Of a stretch of DNA of 64,000 nucleotides, positions 27,459 to 36,565 are shown in pieces. Location of the stretch: the NCBI GenBank assembly GCA_031629035.1, contig JAVLUG010000001.1, positions 62,001 through 126,000 on the forward strand, written 5' to 3'. Position 1 is the first letter of the stretch. Every line of letters begins with the position of its first letter. The stretch comes from MVYY01 sp012517575. GTDB lineage: Bacteria > Bacteroidota > Bacteroidia > Bacteroidales > Paludibacteraceae. The translations under genes were made by a program, and so were the position numbers. A model generated the notes under the pieces. That model was not told the DNA's origin. It did not search any database and was given only the letters and a program-made list of their open reading frames with translations.

Positions 27459-28174
27459 TTTTACTGCTGATTTTGTTGCATTTGCATGTTTATGCTTCCC
27501 ACAAGGATGATATTTACAAAGCCTACATTAATAATGACATGCAGGCTTGGAAAAATACGATTGATAAAATGAACCTTTCGTCAGGCAATGCTTCCAAAGA
27601 ATTTCTTTTGGAACTGGTAAATTATGAATATGGATACATTGGCTGGTGTATTGGGAACAAAAAAACTGCTGAAGCCAAAGAATATTTAAGAAAAGCCGAA
27701 AACAGATTAGATATACTCGAAAAAAATCAATACAATTTGTCGATGATTGAGGCTTATAAATCGGCTTTTTATGGATTTCGAATTGGAATGAATAAAATAA
27801 AGGCTCCGGTCTTGGGACCAAAAAGCATAGAATCTGCAAAATTAGCTGTACGATACGACCCAAACAATTTTTTTGGTTTCCTGCAAATGGGGAATATCTT
27901 TTATTATTCTCCGGTTGCTTTTGGCGGTTCAAAATCGGAAGCCATTGAAAATTTCCGTCGGGCAGAAAAATTGATATTGTTGCAAAACGCGCGTATTGCA
28001 AACGATTGGAATTATTTAAGTTTGCTTGTGACTTTGGCTCAAGCTTACGAAAATACAAACGACTATGAATCGGCAAAAAATTATTATCTGAAAATATTAC
28101 GAATCGAACCCAATTTTGGTTGGGTAAAAAACAAATTATATCCGGAATTTTTAAAAAAGACTCAAAAAAATTAG
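27437..28174 (+). CDS. Exported TPR-like protein inside the carotenoid operon
   Basis: A 245-residue protein with an N-terminal signal peptide (MERKKSLVLLLILLHLHVYAS, cleavage near residue 21) and no lipobox. The mature part is helical and has TPR-like pairs: TAEAKEYLRKAENRL at about residue 75, SEAIENFRRAEKLIL at about 168 and AQAYENTNDYESAKNYYLKILRIEP near the end. I do not recognise a named family. It overlaps the glycosyltransferase gene by 22 bp and ends 3 bp before the desaturase, so it is clearly part of the operon; a periplasmic role in moving or placing the pigment is possible but speculative. Confidence 0.75.
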   Translation: MERKKSLVLLLILLHLHVYASHKDDIYKAYINNDMQAWKNTIDKMNLSSGNASKEFLLELVNYEYGYIGWCIGNKKTAEAKEYLRKAENRLDILEKNQYNLSMIEAYKSAFYGFRIGMNKIKAPVLGPKSIESAKLAVRYDPNNFFGFLQMGNIFYYSPVAFGGSKSEAIENFRRAEKLILLQNARIANDWNYLSLLVTLAQAYENTNDYESAKNYYLKILRIEPNFGWVKNKLYPEFLKKTQKN

Positions 28175-28177
28175 TAT

Positions 28178-29653
28178 ATGAAAGAAAAGGTTATCATAGT
28201 TGGTGCCGGTCTTGGAGGATTGGCTACAGGCCTTCGACTGGCAAAAGAAGGATACGAAGTGGAATTTTTGGAAAAAAACGACAAAGCCGGTGGCAGACTG
28301 AATCAGATTAAAAAAGATGGTTTTACATTCGACACAGGGCCAAGTTTTTTCAGTATGTCCTATATTTTTAAGGAATTTGCTGAAAAATGCGGTTTACGTT
28401 TGCCATTTGAGTTTATTGAACTTGATCCGCTTTATTCGGTAAATTTTAGTGGAGAAGATAAAACTTATTTTTTGTACAAGGATATTCATAAACTTGCCAA
28501 ACAGTTTCAGGATGTGGAACCTGATTTTGAACAAAAAATGGAAAAATATCTTCAAAAATCGGCTCAATTGTTCAACGACACGGTAGATATTGTGATAAAG
28601 AGAAATTTCGATTCCTATCTGGATTATTTTCTTGCGTTGATAAAAGTAAATCCTGTTCATTTGCCCATATTGTTCAAAACTTTTTGGGAACATGTGAACG
28701 ATTACTTTACTTCAAAGGAAGCACGGGAAATCATTTCGCTTGTAGCTTTTTTTCTGGGAAGAACACCGTTCGATACTATGGGAATTTATAGTTTGCTTTC
28801 GCATGTCGAGTTTAGGCACGATGGATATTACAACGTAAAAGGTGGTATGTACAAGATTGTGGAAGGAATGCTCGAAGAACTTTCAAAATTGGATGTGAAA
28901 TTTCATTATGAGACTGAAATAGTAGATTATCATGCCGAAAACCAACAAATTGTTTCGCTAAAAGACGCTCAAGGAAATTTCTGGAAAGCTAACAAGTTTG
29001 TTATCAATGCCGATGCAGCACTGTTTCGATCAGAAGTTATGAAATACAAAAAATTTTCTGAAGAAAAACTCGATAAAATGGAATGGACAATGGGATATTT
29101 AACTTTTTATTTGGGATTGAAATGCAAGCTTCCTCAAGTTAATCATCACAATTATTTTTTGGGTTCCAATTATGAGCAATATGCCAGTAATATTTTACAA
29201 AATCCCAACACACTTGAAAAACCGTATTATTATGTAAATGTGGTTTCAAAATATAATCCTGAATGTGCTCCCGAAGGTTGTGAAAGTTTATTTTTTGTTT
29301 GTCCCGTACCCAATTTGAAATACAAAGCTGACTGGAGCGATCGCGATAAAATTGTCAATAGCATTATTGACGACTTTTCACAACGAATTAAAAAGGATAT
29401 TTCTACCGAAATTATTTCAAAAACGATATTTACACCTCAGGAATGGCAAGACAAATTTTCGTTGTATCGGGGGAGCGGACTGGGATTGTCTCATAAATTT
29501 ACTCAGATTGGAGCTTTTCGACCGAAAAATCATGATGAAAAACACGACAATCTTTTTTACGTAGGAGCTTCAACTATTCCCGGCGCTGGTTTGCCAATGG
29601 CGGTAATTAGTGCGGAGTTGGTGGTGGAAAGAATACTGGCAAATTCGCAGTAG
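28178..29653 (+). CDS. crtI: Phytoene desaturase / carotenoid dehydrogenase (CrtI family)
   Basis: A 491-residue FAD-dependent desaturase. The dinucleotide-binding GAGLGGL lies at residues 9-15 with the acidic strand end FLEK and GGRLNQI after it; the C-terminal FAD motif (FYVGASTIPGAGLPMAVISAE) is at about 460-480. The HDGYYNVKGGM segment at about 213 is typical of the CrtI/CrtD/CrtN group. It introduces double bonds into phytoene, most likely to give lycopene, but the family also holds CrtN (C30) and CrtD enzymes, so the exact reaction is open. It is the last gene of the operon and the only desaturase in it; no cyclase or ketolase gene accompanies it. Confidence 0.88.
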   Translation: MKEKVIIVGAGLGGLATGLRLAKEGYEVEFLEKNDKAGGRLNQIKKDGFTFDTGPSFFSMSYIFKEFAEKCGLRLPFEFIELDPLYSVNFSGEDKTYFLYKDIHKLAKQFQDVEPDFEQKMEKYLQKSAQLFNDTVDIVIKRNFDSYLDYFLALIKVNPVHLPILFKTFWEHVNDYFTSKEAREIISLVAFFLGRTPFDTMGIYSLLSHVEFRHDGYYNVKGGMYKIVEGMLEELSKLDVKFHYETEIVDYHAENQQIVSLKDAQGNFWKANKFVINADAALFRSEVMKYKKFSEEKLDKMEWTMGYLTFYLGLKCKLPQVNHHNYFLGSNYEQYASNILQNPNTLEKPYYYVNVVSKYNPECAPEGCESLFFVCPVPNLKYKADWSDRDKIVNSIIDDFSQRIKKDISTEIISKTIFTPQEWQDKFSLYRGSGLGLSHKFTQIGAFRPKNHDEKHDNLFYVGASTIPGAGLPMAVISAELVVERILANSQ

Positions 29654-29679
29654 CGAAAAGTGCACATTTAGAAAAATAT

Positions 29680-29733
29680 TACGGCATTTCTCTGCCTTAA
29701 CTTATTAAGAATACAAAACAGGAAAATGCCGTA
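29680..29733. terminator. Possible stem-loop terminator between crtI and prs
   Basis: TACGGCATTT and AAATGCCGTA form a perfect 10-bp outer stem, and CTTAA/TTAAG form an inner one inside the 34-base loop. It lies between two convergent genes; there is no long T-run, so the terminator role is tentative. Confidence 0.45.
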
Positions 29734-29773
29734 TGAATAAATGAATTTCAATCAATGAAAAATCCGAAATACA

Positions 29774-30718
29774 TCAGAAAATATACTGTTCACTAATAGA
29801 TTTATGTTCCTGCACTCGACAAATGGTATCGGCAAACATGTCGGCAATGGATAATATCTTCACTTTTCCACATTTAGACTCATCAAAAGGAATAGAATCG
29901 GTAAAAGCCAATTCTGTCAGCGCCGATTTTTCCACTTTTTCGGAAGCGCTCCCCGACATCACGCCATGAGAAACAATAGCACGAACCGTATTGGCTCCCT
30001 GTTCCATCATAAGGTTGGCAGCCATGCACAAAGTACCTGCCGTATCAACCATATCGTCCACAATCACCACGTCTTTCCCCTTTACATCTCCAATAATTCT
30101 CATTTCTCCAACCACATTTGCTTTTTCACGCGTTTTGTGGCACAACACCATCGGAACGTCAAAATACTTCGAGTATGAACCAGCGCGCTTGGAAGCTCCC
30201 ACGTCGGGAGCAGCGATCACCAGATTTTTCAGCCGTAACGTTTGAATGTACGGAGCAAAAATGGTTGAAGCATACAAATGATCTACCGGAACATTGAAAA
30301 AACCCTGAATCTGGTCGGCATGCAAGTCCATGGTAATCAGTCGGTCAATACCGGCCACACTCAACATGTCGGCAATAAGCTTTGCGCCCAGTGAAACACG
30401 TGGTTTGTCTTTTCTGTCCTGACGCGCCCAACCAAAATAAGGAATAACGGCAATAATTTTATAAGCAGAAGCCCGCTTAGCGGCATCAATCATCAAAAGC
30501 AGCTCCATTAAATTATCCGAATTCGGAAATGTGGATTGCACCAAATAAACATTCAATCCGCGTATCGACTCTTCGTAGGATACGGCAAATTCGCCATCGG
30601 CAAAATGCTCAATGTTCATTTTTCCAAGCGGACATTTCAAAGATTGACAAATTTTTTCTGCTAAAGAACGACTATTGGTTCCGGAAAATACTTTAAATGA
30701 GGAATTTGAAGGTGCCAT
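29774..30718 (-). CDS. prs: Ribose-phosphate pyrophosphokinase
   Basis: A 314-residue enzyme that makes PRPP from ribose 5-phosphate and ATP for purine, pyrimidine, histidine and NAD synthesis. Motifs are the start KVFSGTNSRSLAEKI, HFADGEFAV, the ATP-region PYFGWARQDRK, MDLHADQIQGFF and the PRPP-binding loop VIVDDMVDTAGT (about residues 220-231). The frame is open to 30727 with a TTG, but the ATG at 30718 (MAPSNSSF) fits better. It stands alone with its own consensus promoter. Confidence 0.97.
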   Translation of the reverse strand: MAPSNSSFKVFSGTNSRSLAEKICQSLKCPLGKMNIEHFADGEFAVSYEESIRGLNVYLVQSTFPNSDNLMELLLMIDAAKRASAYKIIAVIPYFGWARQDRKDKPRVSLGAKLIADMLSVAGIDRLITMDLHADQIQGFFNVPVDHLYASTIFAPYIQTLRLKNLVIAAPDVGASKRAGSYSKYFDVPMVLCHKTREKANVVGEMRIIGDVKGKDVVIVDDMVDTAGTLCMAANLMMEQGANTVRAIVSHGVMSGSASEKVEKSALTELAFTDSIPFDESKCGKVKILSIADMFADTICRVQEHKSISEQYIF

Positions 30719-30750
30719 GAATAACAAATTTTGGAGTTAAATATTTTTGG

Positions 30751-30781
30751 CAAAATTACGCAATTTATTACTAAAAACAGA
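30751..30781 (-). promoter_or_regulatory. Promoter of prs
   Basis: On the minus strand TCTG at 30781-30778, a 19-base spacer and TAATTTTG at 30758-30751 give a Bacteroidetes-type promoter with one mismatch in the -33 box. Confidence 0.65.
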
Positions 30782-30891
30782 CTTTTGGTTCATAAATAAT
30801 TTTCTGCTTTTCAAATTAAACGCTGAAATATCCTAAAGTTGCTGCCCCAAACAATGAATTTCTATTTTTTGAAATTTAAAAAACAAATTGG

Positions 30892-30905
30892 TGCAAACGT
30901 TTGTA
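30892..30905 (+). promoter_or_regulatory. LacI-type operator upstream of malQ
   Basis: TGCAAACGTTTGTA is an almost perfect palindrome around the CG step, as in operators of LacI-family regulators. The same 14-mer occurs as its exact reverse complement at 55321-55334, and a one-base variant lies at 60071-60084. Here it is 107 bp before malQ. A TATTTTTG -7-like box follows at 30961-30968, but no -33 box sits at the right distance from it. Confidence 0.65.
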
Positions 30906-31012
30906 TAGATTTTTGTATAATTATTTACAATATCAAACATCAATTTAGTGGAAATAAATTTATTTTTGAAGCTGAAAAATGTTAATGTAATTGAAACACT
31001 TATTTCTGAATT

Positions 31013-33709
31013 ATGAAAATCCATTTTAAAATACCTTACTTTACTCAATGGGGTCAGCAAATTTTCGTTTGCGGCAATCTTCCCGAGTTGGGAAATAACG
31101 TTCCCGAAAAATCGTTTCGGTTACATTTTCAAAACACCGAAGACTGGTATGGGGAAATTGAGATTCAGCAGAATGAAATTTTTGTGTTGGAATACAGATA
31201 TTTGCTATATGAAGAAGGAACAAGACATTTTACCCATGAATGGATAGAAGACCGAAAAATTGAAATTGACCCGGACAAAACCGAACATCTATTTTGTTTC
31301 GATTACTGGAATGCTCCCGGAGCTATTGAAAATGTTTTTTTTACGGCTCCTTTTAAAAAAGTTTTTTTCAACGACAATTTTAACATCTCGAGAAGAAAGC
31401 GTTCAAAAAAGAGTTATACTCATATTTTCAGAATCAAGGCTCCTTTACTGAAAAAAAATCAGGTTCCTTGTCTGATTGGCGATTGTAAAACGCTTGGTGA
31501 CTGGAATACCGTGTCACCTATACTGTTGACCAAAGACGATGAGAATTGGTGGAAGACAGAAGTCGATCTTGGTAAGGAAAAATCGGACGTTCACTATAAA
31601 TATGGTATTTATGATACCGAAAACGAACAATTCTTGATATTTGAGAATGGTTTTGACCGAACAACTCCGGTATTTAATGCAAAAGATACAGTTATTCGTC
31701 TTTCGGACGGTTTTTTTCGTATGTATGCCCAAACGTGGAAAGGAGCAGGTGTTTCGATTCCCGTTTTCAGTTTGCGGACAAAAGAGAGTTTCGGTGTAGG
31801 CGATTTTGGGGACATAAAATTGCTTGTGGATTGGGCTGAAAAAGCCGGTTTAAAATTGATTCAGTTTCTTCCACTTAACGATACCATTGGCACGCACACT
31901 GACGCCGACATTCTTCCTTACGCTGCCATTTCGGCTTTTGCGCTCAACCCGCTTTATCTTAACTTGCCTTCGTTGGGAAAACTGCCCGAAAATCATCCCC
32001 TGCAGAAAGAATATGAGGAACGCCAACCGCAATTGAATGCTTTGGGATGGATTGATTTCCTCGAAGTGATTAATTTCAAGCTGAAGTATGTCAAAGCAAT
32101 TTTTTCTCAGCAACAGGATGAATTTTTGCAAAGCAAAGATTTTCTGACTTTTTTTGAAAACAACAAACACTGGTTGGTTCCGTATGCTGCTTTTTGTGTT
32201 TTGAGAGACCGATACGGAACGCCGGATTATCATCAATGGGAAGAATTTTCTATATACAATTTCCAAAAAATTTCCAATTTTACTTCACCCAATACGCCTT
32301 ATTATGCTGATGTTGCCTTGAATTATTTTATTCAGTATCATTTACATATCCAATTAACAGAAGCAGCTTCTTACGCTCATTTACATGGCATTGTACTGAA
32401 AGGAGACATTCCTATTGGTGTGAACAGAAACAGCGTAGAAACGTGGGCACACCCTCAGCTTTTTCATATCGGTATGCAAGCCGGAGCTCCACCTGACATG
32501 TTTTCCATAAAAGGTCAAAATTGGGAACTGCCTACTTACAATTGGGAAGCCATGAAACAAACCGGATTCGACTGGTGGAAAAAAAGACTGATACAAATGG
32601 CCAACTATTTTGATGCTTTCCGTATCGACCATATTCTCGGTTTTTTCCGTATTTGGGAAATTCCTGAAGATCAGCTGGAAGGAATTATGGGACATTTGTA
32701 TCCTTCCATTCCGGTTCATCTCGATGAATTTAAAGCGAAAGGAATTTGGTTCGATTACAACCGCTTTTGCAAACCATTTATTAACGATCAGGTGTTGGAA
32801 CAGCTTTTTGGAGCAGATGCCGGTTGGGTGAAAGTTAACTGTCTGCAAATAGAAGATGGTTGGATACTTCGGTTGAAGCCGTCTTATCGCAGTCAGAAAA
32901 ATGTGCAACAAATGTTTGAAGAAGGGCAATTCTCAGAAAATATCAGAAATGGATTGTTTGATTTAATATCGAATGTGTTGTTTTTTGAAGTGGAAAGTTC
33001 ACATGGAACCCGTTTTTATCCGCGCTGGGGAATGCATTCGCTTACAACATTCCAATATCTCGACGATTATACAAAGCAAAAGTTGGATGAAATTTACATA
33101 GATTATTTTTATCACAGACAGGACGAATTTTGGTTTCAATCGGGTATGGAAAAGCTTCCCGTATTGAAACAGGCAACCGATATGCTCATTTGCGGCGAAG
33201 ACTTAGGCATGATGACCCCTTGCGTAACACGAGCCATGAAAGAATTGGGAATTTTGAGCCTTGAAATACAACGTGCTCCTAAAACCAATAAAATTGACTT
33301 TTTTCATCCGAGCGATGCGCCTTATTTGTCGGTTGTTACCCCTTCCACTCATGATATGAGCACCATTCGTGGTTGGTGGGAAGAAGATAGAAACATAACG
33401 CAGCGTTTTTACAATTCGCAACTGGGACATTTGGGCGAAGCACCTTATTTCTGTGAGTGGTGGATATGCAGGGATATTCTTCTTCAACATCTTTATTCTC
33501 CAGCAATCTGGGCCATTTTCCAAATACAGGATTTACTGGGAGTGTCCGAAAAATTGCGAAGAGAAAACCCACATGAAGAAAGAATTAATGTCCCTTCCGA
33601 TTCTAAAAAAAGCTGGCGTTATAGGTTACATTTGAATTTGGAGGATTTGCTGAAAGAAGATGATTTTAATCAGCAAATTAGAAATTACATTCGGCAATCG
33701 GGACGATAA
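31013..33709 (+). CDS. malQ: 4-alpha-glucanotransferase with two CBM20 starch-binding domains
   Basis: An 898-residue GH77 amylomaltase (disproportionating enzyme) that transfers alpha-1,4-glucan segments between maltodextrins and releases glucose. The N-terminal quarter holds two CBM20 modules (about residues 1-105, with IFVCGNLPELGNN, and about 125-235, with CLIGDCKTLGDWNT), the architecture of plant DPE2. The catalytic domain begins near residue 240 (SVGVGDFGDIKLLVDWA-like). Active-site elements are FDAFRIDH with the nucleophile aspartate (about 538), CGEDLG with the acid/base glutamate (about 727) and STHDMST (about 778). It has no signal peptide, so it acts in the cytosol. A LacI-type operator lies upstream. 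The 402-bp gap after it (33710-34111) is AT-rich and shows nothing I can support. Confidence 0.95.
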   Translation: MKIHFKIPYFTQWGQQIFVCGNLPELGNNVPEKSFRLHFQNTEDWYGEIEIQQNEIFVLEYRYLLYEEGTRHFTHEWIEDRKIEIDPDKTEHLFCFDYWNAPGAIENVFFTAPFKKVFFNDNFNISRRKRSKKSYTHIFRIKAPLLKKNQVPCLIGDCKTLGDWNTVSPILLTKDDENWWKTEVDLGKEKSDVHYKYGIYDTENEQFLIFENGFDRTTPVFNAKDTVIRLSDGFFRMYAQTWKGAGVSIPVFSLRTKESFGVGDFGDIKLLVDWAEKAGLKLIQFLPLNDTIGTHTDADILPYAAISAFALNPLYLNLPSLGKLPENHPLQKEYEERQPQLNALGWIDFLEVINFKLKYVKAIFSQQQDEFLQSKDFLTFFENNKHWLVPYAAFCVLRDRYGTPDYHQWEEFSIYNFQKISNFTSPNTPYYADVALNYFIQYHLHIQLTEAASYAHLHGIVLKGDIPIGVNRNSVETWAHPQLFHIGMQAGAPPDMFSIKGQNWELPTYNWEAMKQTGFDWWKKRLIQMANYFDAFRIDHILGFFRIWEIPEDQLEGIMGHLYPSIPVHLDEFKAKGIWFDYNRFCKPFINDQVLEQLFGADAGWVKVNCLQIEDGWILRLKPSYRSQKNVQQMFEEGQFSENIRNGLFDLISNVLFFEVESSHGTRFYPRWGMHSLTTFQYLDDYTKQKLDEIYIDYFYHRQDEFWFQSGMEKLPVLKQATDMLICGEDLGMMTPCVTRAMKELGILSLEIQRAPKTNKIDFFHPSDAPYLSVVTPSTHDMSTIRGWWEEDRNITQRFYNSQLGHLGEAPYFCEWWICRDILLQHLYSPAIWAIFQIQDLLGVSEKLRRENPHEERINVPSDSKKSWRYRLHLNLEDLLKEDDFNQQIRNYIRQSGR

Positions 33710-34111
33710 AAATTTTCAAAAGCGATTTTTGATGGCAGTCATATTTTTGAGACAACCCCGTGAATAAAATTAAGATTTTTAAATTTCGCTTTCATTATAG
33801 TTTATTAATTATTGATTATCAAAATTTTGTGTTTTCCCTCTCTACCCCAAAATATATAGTAGAATTGAAAGTGTTAAATAGTAATTAAGCTATATTTCTT
33901 TCATTGCTTTTACATGTGGTAACAGAAAGCAAAGGAATAAAGAAATTTTTTAACCAATTTATGGATGCGTCTAAAGCAGATTTTTTATGAGTTCAGAGCA
34001 ATTGAACTTTTTTTGGCGTTTAAAAAATAACGAATAAAAATAAGTTGTTTGTCGGTTTTTTTTCTTTATTTTGTGATGAAATTTCTTCACCACATTAATT
34101 TATAAAAGTCT

Positions 34112-34309
34112 ATGAAAAAGAAATTGACGCGTTCTAACAATAAAATGATAGCCGGAGTTTGTGCCGGAATTGCAGAATATTTTGGTTGGGATGCAACTTT
34201 AGTCAGAGTTATATATGTTTTGCTTACCGTTTTTTCTGCAGCATTTCCCGGTATTTTGGTTTACATTATTCTTTGGATTGTCATGCCTCGCGCCGAAATA
34301 ATAGAATAA
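34112..34309 (+). CDS. PspC-domain small membrane protein
   Basis: A 65-residue protein that is all PspC domain: basic start, the KMIAGVCAGIAEYFGWD motif, then LVRVIYVLLTVFSAAFPGILVYIILW forming one long hydrophobic stretch, and a short MPRAE tail. PspC proteins take part in envelope stress signalling or toxin-like membrane functions; this single-domain form occurs widely in Bacteroidetes without known partners. No other psp gene is present. uvrB follows 70 bp downstream on the same strand. Confidence 0.88.
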   Translation: MKKKLTRSNNKMIAGVCAGIAEYFGWDATLVRVIYVLLTVFSAAFPGILVYIILWIVMPRAEIIE

Positions 34310-34379
34310 TGTACTGAAAGAACCAAAGTCGTTGTGAAAACGCCTTGAAAAATCATTAATTTACTCTCCTTTAAACGCT

Positions 34380-36398
34380 ATGAATTTTAAACTTGAATCG
34401 CCCTATCAACCTACCGGTGATCAGCCAGAAGCCATTCAGCAACTGGTAGAAGGAATCAACGCAGGTATTCCGTATCAGACTTTATTGGGCGTTACCGGAT
34501 CAGGAAAAACCTTTACCATAGCCAATGTTATTGAGCAGGTTCAGCGTCCGACGCTGGTATTGAGTCATAACAAAACACTTGCTGCTCAGTTATATAGCGA
34601 ATTCAAATCGTTTTTTCCGCACAATGCAGTGGAATATTTTGTTTCCTATTACGATTATTATCAGCCGGAAGCTTATTTGCCATTGACTGATACGTATATC
34701 GAAAAAGATTTGTCTATCAATCAGGAAATAGAAAAATTGCGGCTGTCTGCTACCTCTTCGCTTTTATCGGGACGCAGAGATGTTATTGTTGTTTCGTCGG
34801 TTTCATGTCTATATGGAATTGGAAACCCCGACGATTTTTCGAAAAATGTCATAGAAATTCGCAAAGGTCAGCATTTGGTGAGAAACGCATTTTTACGAAA
34901 TCTTGTCAACAGTCTTTATACGCGTAACGAAATCGAGCTGAATCGTGGAAATTTTCGTGTGAAAGGAGATACTGTCGATGTTTTTCTTGCTTATACTGAT
35001 TTTATTTTGCGCATTGTATTTTGGGGCGACGAAATTGATGAAATACTGACAGTTGACCCTGTGAATTACGATATAATTGATTCATTGGATGCCTATAAAA
35101 TTTATCCGGCCAGTATTTTTGTTACCACAAAGGAAAGAATTGCGCTGGCCATTGATGAAATAGAGAAAGATTTACAGTTGCAGGTGGATTATTTTCGTTC
35201 CATTGGAAAAGACTTCGAAGCCAAAAGAATTTATGAAAGAGTGCGTTACGATATAGAAATGATAAAAGAACTTGGCTATTGTTCGGGAATCGAAAACTAT
35301 TCACGTTATTTCGACGGTCGCCCGCCGGGTAGCCGCCCTTTTTGTTTGCTGGATTATTTTCCTAAAGATTTTCTGCTGGTGATTGATGAAAGTCATGTAA
35401 CTATTCCCCAAATCAGAGCCATGTATGGAGGAGATGCTTCACGCAAACAAAATTTGGTTGAATTTGGATTTCGTTTGCCCGCAGCCAAAGACAATCGTCC
35501 ATTACGTTTTGAAGAATTTGAAGTGCTTACGCCTCAAACCATTTATGTGAGTGCAACACCGGCTGATTACGAATTGACAAAATCGGAAGGAATTGTGGTC
35601 GATCAGCTGATTCGTCCCACCGGATTACTCGATCCCGTGATTGAAGTCCGTCCAAGTTTGAATCAGATTGACGATTTGCTGGAAGAGATTGCACAGCGAA
35701 CAGAAAACAACGAACGTGTGCTGGTAACAACATTGACCAAAAGAATGGCTGAAGAGTTGACCAATTATCTGTCGAAAATGGGAGTGAAATGCAATTATAT
35801 TCATTCTGATGTAGAAACGCTGGATCGTGTTCAAATTATGGAAGATTTGCGCAGAGGCGTTTATGATGTGCTGGTTGGCGTTAACCTGCTGCGAGAAGGA
35901 TTGGATTTGCCGGAAGTTTCACTGGTGGCTATTCTGGATGCCGATAAGGAAGGCTTTTTGCGCTCCCATCGTTCATTGACGCAAACGGCAGGACGAGCCG
36001 CAAGAAATTTGAATGGTAAAGTAATCATGTATGCCGATCAGATCACTGAAAGCATGGAAAAAACCATAAATGAAACCAATCGCCGCAGGGAAAAGCAACT
36101 TCATTACAACGAAACACATAATGTTACGCCGACAGCTATTGTGAAAGGCGAAAGAAATCCACTCTCAAAAGTTGAACCTCATGCTTATGTGGAACCTGAA
36201 AAAACGACCGGTATTGCTGCTGATCCTGTGGTACAATATATGTCGGTGCCGGCACTTGAAAAAGCCATAACAAAAACCAGAAAAGCGATGCAGGAAGCTG
36301 CCAAAAAACTCGAATTTCTGGAAGCTGCACAACTGAGAGATGAATTGATTAAGCTGGAAGAATTATTGAAAAAGAAAACGTCAGAAACACATAATTGA
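34380..36398 (+). CDS. uvrB: UvrABC system protein B
   Basis: A 672-residue damage-recognition helicase of nucleotide excision repair; it receives DNA from UvrA and recruits UvrC. The Walker A GVTGSGKT is at residues 37-44, the beta-hairpin YYDYYQPEAYLP at about 91 clamps the strand, LLVIDESH is the DEAD-like motif and HSDVETLDR, LLREGLDLPEV and QTAGRAARN are the C-terminal helicase motifs. A UVR motif for UvrC contact closes the protein (about 630-665). The length is standard. Confidence 0.98.
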   Translation: MNFKLESPYQPTGDQPEAIQQLVEGINAGIPYQTLLGVTGSGKTFTIANVIEQVQRPTLVLSHNKTLAAQLYSEFKSFFPHNAVEYFVSYYDYYQPEAYLPLTDTYIEKDLSINQEIEKLRLSATSSLLSGRRDVIVVSSVSCLYGIGNPDDFSKNVIEIRKGQHLVRNAFLRNLVNSLYTRNEIELNRGNFRVKGDTVDVFLAYTDFILRIVFWGDEIDEILTVDPVNYDIIDSLDAYKIYPASIFVTTKERIALAIDEIEKDLQLQVDYFRSIGKDFEAKRIYERVRYDIEMIKELGYCSGIENYSRYFDGRPPGSRPFCLLDYFPKDFLLVIDESHVTIPQIRAMYGGDASRKQNLVEFGFRLPAAKDNRPLRFEEFEVLTPQTIYVSATPADYELTKSEGIVVDQLIRPTGLLDPVIEVRPSLNQIDDLLEEIAQRTENNERVLVTTLTKRMAEELTNYLSKMGVKCNYIHSDVETLDRVQIMEDLRRGVYDVLVGVNLLREGLDLPEVSLVAILDADKEGFLRSHRSLTQTAGRAARNLNGKVIMYADQITESMEKTINETNRRREKQLHYNETHNVTPTAIVKGERNPLSKVEPHAYVEPEKTTGIAADPVVQYMSVPALEKAITKTRKAMQEAAKKLEFLEAAQLRDELIKLEELLKKKTSETHN

Positions 36399-36504
36399 AA
36401 ATTCAGGAGGATTCATAAAGTTGATTTTATCAATCGGTCAAAAAGTTCCATTCATTCAAAAAACACCAAACAAGCTCTAAAAATTGTTGAATTATTGCGT
36501 TAAA

Positions 36505-36536
36505 TTTATTTTCTGATAAGAGAAAAGTTATCTTTG
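36505..36536 (+). promoter_or_regulatory. Probable promoter of the LysE-type exporter
   Basis: TTTA at 36505-36508, a 20-base spacer and TATCTTTG at 36529-36536 match the Bacteroidetes consensus with one mismatch in the -33 box. Confidence 0.6.
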
Positions 36537-36565
36537 TATCAGTAATTCATCAGAAAAAACATAAC

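Noticed and set aside
33710..34111. A small RNA or gene in the gap between malQ and the PspC gene
   Set aside because: No reading frame, strong hairpin with T-run or consensus promoter is visible; TTTG and a near -7 box near 34048-34073 fit poorly.
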